64,000 nucleotides of DNA. Source: Anaerozeibacter quisquiliarum (lineage in GTDB: Bacteria > Bacillota > Clostridia > Christensenellales > Aristaeellaceae). The stretch lies in the NCBI GenBank assembly GCA_051162045.1, contig JBISDI010000023.1. One strand, given 5' to 3'. Positions 59,894 through 64,000 of this stretch are shown here, one piece after another; within the stretch, counting starts at the first letter, position 1, and each line of letters begins with the position of its first letter. The notes beneath the pieces are model-generated. The model worked only from the letters and a program-made list of their open reading frames with translations. It did no database searches and had not been told where the DNA came from. The translations under genes and the position numbers were made by a program.

Positions 59894-60604
59894 ATGATCA
59901 ACGGGTTTTACGCGGCCAAGTCGGGCATGCGAACTGCCCAGTTCAGCCTGGACGTGACGGGCAACAACATCGCCAACGCCAACACCGACGGCTACCAGGC
60001 CAGGAGCGCTAACTTCGCCGACCTGATCTACACCCGCACACAGGGCTTGGAAGTGGTGGCGGGCAACGGCGTCCGGGCGGTGTCGACCAGCATGTCGAAC
60101 GCTCAAAACCCCTTTCTCGGCGAGGGCCGGTACTCGGCGGCCATCGTAGGCGAGGGTTACTACGCCGTGCAGAACCCGGCCGAGGATGCCGAGCAGGAGG
60201 TGCTCTACATGCGCGCGAGCGCGTTCGCGCTGACGAGCGACGGCAACGCCACCTATCTGGTCGCCCAGGGCGGGGCCTATGTGCTGGACGAGGCCGGGCA
60301 GCGGATCGAGGTTCAAAACGGCGACGTGGATGCGGCGCTTCGGCGCATCGCGCTGCTGCGAATCCCGAACCCCGGCGCGATGACGGCGCTTGGCGGCGGC
60401 CAGTTCATGCTGACCGAGCAGGCGGGCGAGGCCGCGGCCGACGAGACCTCTACCATGAACATCGGTGTGATGGCGGGTTCGAACGTCGACATGAGCATGG
60501 AAATGGCGCATATGATCGTGGCGCAGCGCGGTTTTCAGATGAACGCTCGGATGCTGCAGACGATCGACGAGATCGAGCAGACCGCCAGCATGCTCAATGG
60601 ATAA
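59894..60604 (+). CDS. Flagellar basal-body rod protein, FlgF/FlgG-like (second copy)
   Basis: 236 aa. Rod motif DVTGNNIANANTDGYQARSA, central IVGEGYYAVQN and C-terminal SNVDMSMEMAHMIVAQRGFQ. The C-terminus is closer to FlgG and FlgE than the preceding gene. It is the last gene of the long operon before the sigma-28-like promoter. Confidence 0.88.
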   Translation: MINGFYAAKSGMRTAQFSLDVTGNNIANANTDGYQARSANFADLIYTRTQGLEVVAGNGVRAVSTSMSNAQNPFLGEGRYSAAIVGEGYYAVQNPAEDAEQEVLYMRASAFALTSDGNATYLVAQGGAYVLDEAGQRIEVQNGDVDAALRRIALLRIPNPGAMTALGGGQFMLTEQAGEAAADETSTMNIGVMAGSNVDMSMEMAHMIVAQRGFQMNARMLQTIDEIEQTASMLNG

Positions 60605-60651
60605 GCTTTGTTAATTCTTCTAATACCCATGTAATCGGTACGGTTCTACGC

Positions 60652-60678
60652 TAAACTATCCGGGCAAACCTACGATAT
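60652..60678 (+). promoter_or_regulatory. Sigma-28-type promoter upstream of flgM
   Basis: TAAA (60652-60655), exactly 15 bp, then TACGATAT (60671-60678), matching six of eight bases of the sigma-D/sigma-28 -10 consensus GCCGATAT. It is 20 bp before flgM and would drive flgM-flgN-flgK and perhaps flgL. Confidence 0.75.
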
Positions 60679-60697
60679 ATAGTATGGGTGATGAGAT

Positions 60698-61012
60698 ATG
60701 AAGGTCAATCCCATGCAGGTAGAAAAGCTGTACAACGCTCAGACAGTGGAGGCAGCTACGATTTCTCCCAAGGAGGAGCGCAAGTATTTTGCCGTCGGCA
60801 AGGACAACTTGGCGTTGTCTGACAACGCGCGCGCCCATTCGGAACTCGACAGCGTGGTGAACATGGTGATCGACGAGGCCACCAAGTCCACCCCCGCCGA
60901 TCGGTTGCTCAAGTACAAGGGCGAGATCACGCTCGGTAGCTACCGTGTGCCTGCCGAACAGATCGCTGCGGCCATGCTGGGTCACCGGCCCGACGGGACG
61001 CTGGGCGCATGA
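60698..61012 (+). CDS. flgM: Anti-sigma-28 factor FlgM
   Basis: 104 aa. The C-terminal part (LSDNARAHSELDSVVNMVID then YRVPAEQIAAAML) matches the FlgM sigma-binding region. It inhibits sigma-28 until exported through the finished hook. It overlaps flgN by 4 nt. Confidence 0.88.
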   Translation: MKVNPMQVEKLYNAQTVEAATISPKEERKYFAVGKDNLALSDNARAHSELDSVVNMVIDEATKSTPADRLLKYKGEITLGSYRVPAEQIAAAMLGHRPDGTLGA

Positions 61013-61434
61013 GCCGCCTCGGCGATTTGGCGTCGATTCTTCAGGAGCAGCAGGCGGTTTACGCCAAGATGCTCCGGCAAGAAGAGGAGAAGGCGTCGGC
61101 CCTCATGGCGGGCGACACCGAGGCGCTTCGCCCGGTGATGGGCGCGCAGCAGGCGTTGCTCGTCTGCGCCAAGGCGCTCGAGGACAAACGCGTCGCCCTA
61201 TGCGAGGCGTTTGGTTCGGTTACGCTGCGCGAACTGATCGAAAGCGGCGAGGAATACCGCGAGGCGCTGGAACCTAAGTTTACGCAGCTCAGCGAGACGG
61301 TGCTCTCGCTCAAGAAGCTGAACGCGCGCAACCAGAAATTGCTGGAAACCCGGCTCGACACGATCCGCTTCATGAGCGAGCAACTGGGGCTTCATGCGAT
61401 TACCTACTCAAAGGGCGTAAATGTCAAGGCCTGA
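61009..61434 (+). CDS. flgN: Flagellar export chaperone FlgN
   Basis: 141 aa, all-helical; ARNQKLLETRLDTIRFMSEQ near the C-terminus fits FlgN. It binds FlgK and FlgL in the cytoplasm for export. Placed between flgM and flgK, the usual Firmicutes order. Confidence 0.87.
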   Translation: MSRLGDLASILQEQQAVYAKMLRQEEEKASALMAGDTEALRPVMGAQQALLVCAKALEDKRVALCEAFGSVTLRELIESGEEYREALEPKFTQLSETVLSLKKLNARNQKLLETRLDTIRFMSEQLGLHAITYSKGVNVKA

Positions 61435-61462
61435 TCGATTTTGACGGGCGAGGAGCAACCAT

Positions 61463-63049
61463 ATGAGACCGACGTTTTACGGGTTCGAGGCCGCCAGGAG
61501 CGGGCTGACCGCGGCGCAGATGGCGCTGGACGTGACCGGGCACAACATCGCCAACTTGGAAACGCCCGGCTATTCGCGCCAGTTGATCGAGCAATCCTCC
61601 ACCTACTACGGCTCCGCGAGCGACAAACTCAAGCCGGTCACCCTGTTGGCGGGCGGCATCGGCGTGACGGTCGACGGCGTCGATCAGGCGCGCAGCGCGT
61701 TCCTCGACCGGCGTTTCCGCGACGCCACGTCGGCGGACACCGCCAACCAGAAGACGCTTGACATCCTGTCCGACATCGAAAACCAATTCGACGAGGGCCG
61801 GGGCGACGGGCTCAATGCCATGCTCGAGGGCTTCTACAAGCAGCTCGAGGTGTTCTCGCTCAACGCGGGCGTCGAGGAATACGCCAGCATGACGCGCTCG
61901 AACGCCCAAAAAGTCGCGCAGACCTTCAATGAATACAGCCGCCAGCTCGACCAGGTTCGCAATCAGACGATCGACGAGATGCGGCAGATTGCCATTCCCG
62001 ACGCCAACCGCGCGCTGGTCAAGATCCGCGACCTGAACGAACAGATCCAGATGGCGAAGCTCCAGGGCAACGAGGCCAACGAGCTGATCGACCTGCGCGG
62101 CCAGCAGATCGACAAGCTGTCCGGGTACATCAAGATCGAGGTCACGCCCAATCACATCGACAAGATGGTGGGCGGCATTATGCAGAAGGTAGAGGATGGG
62201 ACGGTCGACATCACGGTAAAGCAAGCGTCGGCTCCCGCCGGGGATCGAGTCTTGCTGCATTCGACGGATAAGCCCGAGGAATTGGCGCTCTTTGCTGGTG
62301 TCACGCGCATTGAAGATACGACCGATATCAACAGCATAGATACCACTCAGGCGAATATTGGGGTAAGCAAGGACAACTTTACCACCCACGCAAGGTTGGA
62401 TCTTCAGAGCGGAGGCTCGCTCTTCGGCGCGATCCGGGTGCTGACCGGCAAGGGCAGCTATCACAGCGGCCCTGGCGCGACCTACACGACCGACTTTCGC
62501 GGCCTGCCGTTCTATAAGCAATCTCTCGACGATCTGGCGAACGGATTTGCGTCCAAGTTCAATGAACTCAACAGCAAGAACGGGGATTTGTTTTCGGGCA
62601 CGGGGGCCAAGAACATTGCGGTTACCGACGAATGGCTTGCAAAGGCCAGCCACATCGTGTCCAGCACGGAGGCGCCTCCGCTCGGCATGACCAAGCCGCC
62701 CAAGGGCTGGAATGACAACATCCTGCGCATGGTCAGGGCGATGGACGAGGACCTCTCCGGCGATTTCCCCGCGCTCAAACTCCGCGGCGGCTTCACCAAG
62801 CACATGGTGTCGCTGATGGGCGACGTGGCGATCGACGTGGACTATATGAAAGAGATCGGCGGCACCAGCGAAATGGTGTTGGGCGCGATCGACAATCAGC
62901 GCGAATCGCTGATGGGCGTTTCGCTCAACGAGGAGGCCGCCAACCTGATGAAGTACCAGCAGGCGTTCTCGGCTTCGGCGCGCGTGATGACCGCGCTCGA
63001 CGAGGCGCTGGACGTGCTGATTAACCGCATGGGCGTCGTGGGCCGCTGA
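61463..63049 (+). CDS. flgK: Flagellar hook-associated protein 1 (FlgK)
   Basis: 528 aa. N-terminal motif ALDVTGHNIANLETPGYSRQ, a variable surface domain (about residues 200-430) and a C-terminal helix (SLNEEAANLMKYQQAFSASA). It joins hook to filament. The middle section 62190-62370 has a more AT-rich codon use than the ends, as often for exposed domains. Confidence 0.94.
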   Translation: MRPTFYGFEAARSGLTAAQMALDVTGHNIANLETPGYSRQLIEQSSTYYGSASDKLKPVTLLAGGIGVTVDGVDQARSAFLDRRFRDATSADTANQKTLDILSDIENQFDEGRGDGLNAMLEGFYKQLEVFSLNAGVEEYASMTRSNAQKVAQTFNEYSRQLDQVRNQTIDEMRQIAIPDANRALVKIRDLNEQIQMAKLQGNEANELIDLRGQQIDKLSGYIKIEVTPNHIDKMVGGIMQKVEDGTVDITVKQASAPAGDRVLLHSTDKPEELALFAGVTRIEDTTDINSIDTTQANIGVSKDNFTTHARLDLQSGGSLFGAIRVLTGKGSYHSGPGATYTTDFRGLPFYKQSLDDLANGFASKFNELNSKNGDLFSGTGAKNIAVTDEWLAKASHIVSSTEAPPLGMTKPPKGWNDNILRMVRAMDEDLSGDFPALKLRGGFTKHMVSLMGDVAIDVDYMKEIGGTSEMVLGAIDNQRESLMGVSLNEEAANLMKYQQAFSASARVMTALDEALDVLINRMGVVGR

Positions 63050-63496
63050 CGCGGTCACGCGCATCTGGCTGCGGCCATATGCGCGTGAGTCGGGGGCGAC
63101 GGGGCCGCCTGCCTGTCGGCCTGCGGGCCTCCCGGGCGGCAGGCGGGCGGGAAGCGATTGCGAGTCGGTCGGCTGCGGCCTCCCTTGGTCGCAATCGCAT
63201 TCACGCCCCCGGTACATGCCCGTGGGCGCGTGGTGACGGGGGCTGCGGCCCCCCATTCCCCCGGGGAGGGGAACGAGAGAGCGGGGGCGACCATTGCGAA
63301 TTGAGGTCGGCTGCGGCCTCCCTTGGTCGCAATCGCATTCACGCCCCCGGTACATGCCCGTGGGCGCGTGGTTACGGGGGCTGCGGCCCCCCATTCCCCC
63401 GGGAAGGGGAACGGAGGAACGGCCGGGTCTTCCTTTTTAGGGGGCCATGGGTATTGGCAACACCTGACAACCAATTCAGAACGGAGTTGATCTTGC
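63050..63496. repeat. Repeat-filled gap between flgK and flgL
   Basis: A 447-bp non-coding stretch. It holds two 109-bp direct copies (63167-63275 and 63305-63413, 138-bp period) that differ at only two positions. Each copy contains TCGCAATCGC and a GGGGGCTGCGGCCCCC palindrome, and ends with the CCCATTCCCCC/GGGGAACG arm related to the other dispersed repeats. An inverted GCGATTGCGA/TCGCAATCGC pair (63154-63163 and 63188-63197) lies at the first copy. flgK and flgL are normally adjacent, so this is probably an insertion. Confidence 0.85.
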
Positions 63497-64000
63497 GTGC
63501 GCCTGACCAACCGCATGATGGCCGACAACTACTTGAAGGGCCTCAGCCGCGCCATGAAGGACTTGAACGACCTCAATACCAAGGTGTCGAGCCAGCGCAG
63601 GTTCCTCAAGATGTCCGAGGATCCGGCGGCTTCGCTCAAGGCTCACGACGCCAGGCGCGATCTGTCGCGGCTCGATCAGTTCAAGGGCAACCTGGACGAC
63701 GCCCAGGCATTGCTCGACGAATCCGAAAACGCGCTGTCGGTCATCAACGAGGTGGGCACGAGCGCCCTTGCGCAGGTGCTGCAAGGCGTGAACGGCACGA
63801 TGGCCGAGGCCGACCGCAAGACGATCGCCGACCAGCTCAAGAAGTTCCAGGAGATGCTGGTTGGCACCGGCAACGCGCAGGTATCCGACCGCTATCTGTT
63901 CGGCGGCATGCAGTTTGAGAATCCGCCGTTTACCGTGAAAGAAGTTGGCGGCGTCGATACGCTGCATTACAACGGCAAGGATCTGAACGAAGCGGGGCAC
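63497..64000 (+). CDS. flgL: Flagellar hook-associated protein 3 (FlgL), 3'-truncated by the window end
   Basis: The frame is open for 168 codons to the window end. The N-terminus (RLTNRMMADNYLKGLSRAMK) and KVSSQRRFLKMSEDPAAS match FlgL/flagellin D0 helices, and RYLFGGMQFENPPF is a typical FlgL segment. It starts at GTG 63497 with GGAG 10 nt upstream. FlgL connects FlgK to the filament. Only the N-terminal half is present here; the stop is beyond the window. Confidence 0.9.
   Translation, partial: MRLTNRMMADNYLKGLSRAMKDLNDLNTKVSSQRRFLKMSEDPAASLKAHDARRDLSRLDQFKGNLDDAQALLDESENALSVINEVGTSALAQVLQGVNGTMAEADRKTIADQLKKFQEMLVGTGNAQVSDRYLFGGMQFENPPFTVKEVGGVDTLHYNGKDLNEAGH

Noticed and set aside
63167..63413. 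Tandem repeat as a possible CRISPR array
   Set aside because: Only two copies, units of 109 bp, no unique spacers and no cas genes in the window.

Overview
The window is a GC-rich (mostly well above 60%) bacterial chromosome segment, almost fully coding, best explained as an anaerobic, motile member of the Clostridia (Bacillota). Three things point there. The stress operon is ctsR-mcsA-mcsB-clpC with a textbook CtsR box. The flagellar operon is of the Gram-positive type (FlbD, CheC-like FliY, no P- or L-ring genes). The metabolism includes an anaerobic ribonucleotide reductase activase, an Fe-S fumarase and a membrane pyrophosphatase. A relative of Christensenellales is possible because of the style of the secreted binding proteins, but that is only a guess.

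Layout. 1-4.0 kb: nrdG, an MrfA-like repair helicase and a D,D-carboxypeptidase. 4.1-7.4 kb: a sugar or glycerol-phosphate type ABC importer (two permeases and a binding protein) behind a strong sigma-70 promoter. 7.4-18.4 kb: housekeeping genes, namely gap, trpS with a DUF1836 regulator, an SGNH hydrolase, a GNAT acetyltransferase, a CapA-like protein, a small Spo0A-C-like protein, pyruvate kinase, H+-pyrophosphatase, a nucleotide-sugar epimerase and an orphan ECF S component. 18.5-25.4 kb: a eukaryote-type (GH13_8-like) branching enzyme, a Crp/Fnr regulator, a translationally coupled thioredoxin-rhodanese-CoA disulfide reductase operon, and a low-GC AbrB-glycosyltransferase pair. 25.5-30.1 kb: the Clp stress operon. 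30.3-35.1 kb: a BusR-like GntR/RCK_C regulator, an aldo/keto reductase and a glycine-betaine type ABC importer with a CBS-domain ATPase. 35.1-37.5 kb: fumarase subunits and a GntR regulator. 37.7-41.0 kb: a TAXI binding protein, a DUF1850 protein, a second Crp/Fnr regulator and a tandem-repeat lipoprotein.

41.2-64.0 kb is one long flagellar block: flgB, flgC, fliE-K, flgD, a hook protein, flbD, fliM, fliY, fliO-R, flhB, flhA, sigma-28, two rod proteins, then flgM-flgN-flgK and a 3'-truncated flgL at the window edge. A sigma-70 promoter precedes flgB and a sigma-28-like promoter precedes flgM, matching the usual two-tier export/late-gene logic. motA/motB, fliL, cheY, flhF and flhG are absent from positions where relatives often carry them.

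No single locus is an obviously new defence or biosynthetic system. The observations most worth following are: the BusR/osmolyte locus with operator-like repeats and a hairpin-rich leader; the thioredoxin-rhodanese-CoA disulfide reductase operon with a 15-bp dyad beside a Crp/Fnr gene; the TAXI-DUF1850-Crp cluster that lacks its membrane permease; the two-copy repeat lipoprotein; and a dispersed palindromic repeat family, including a near-perfect 109-bp duplication that separates flgK from flgL.
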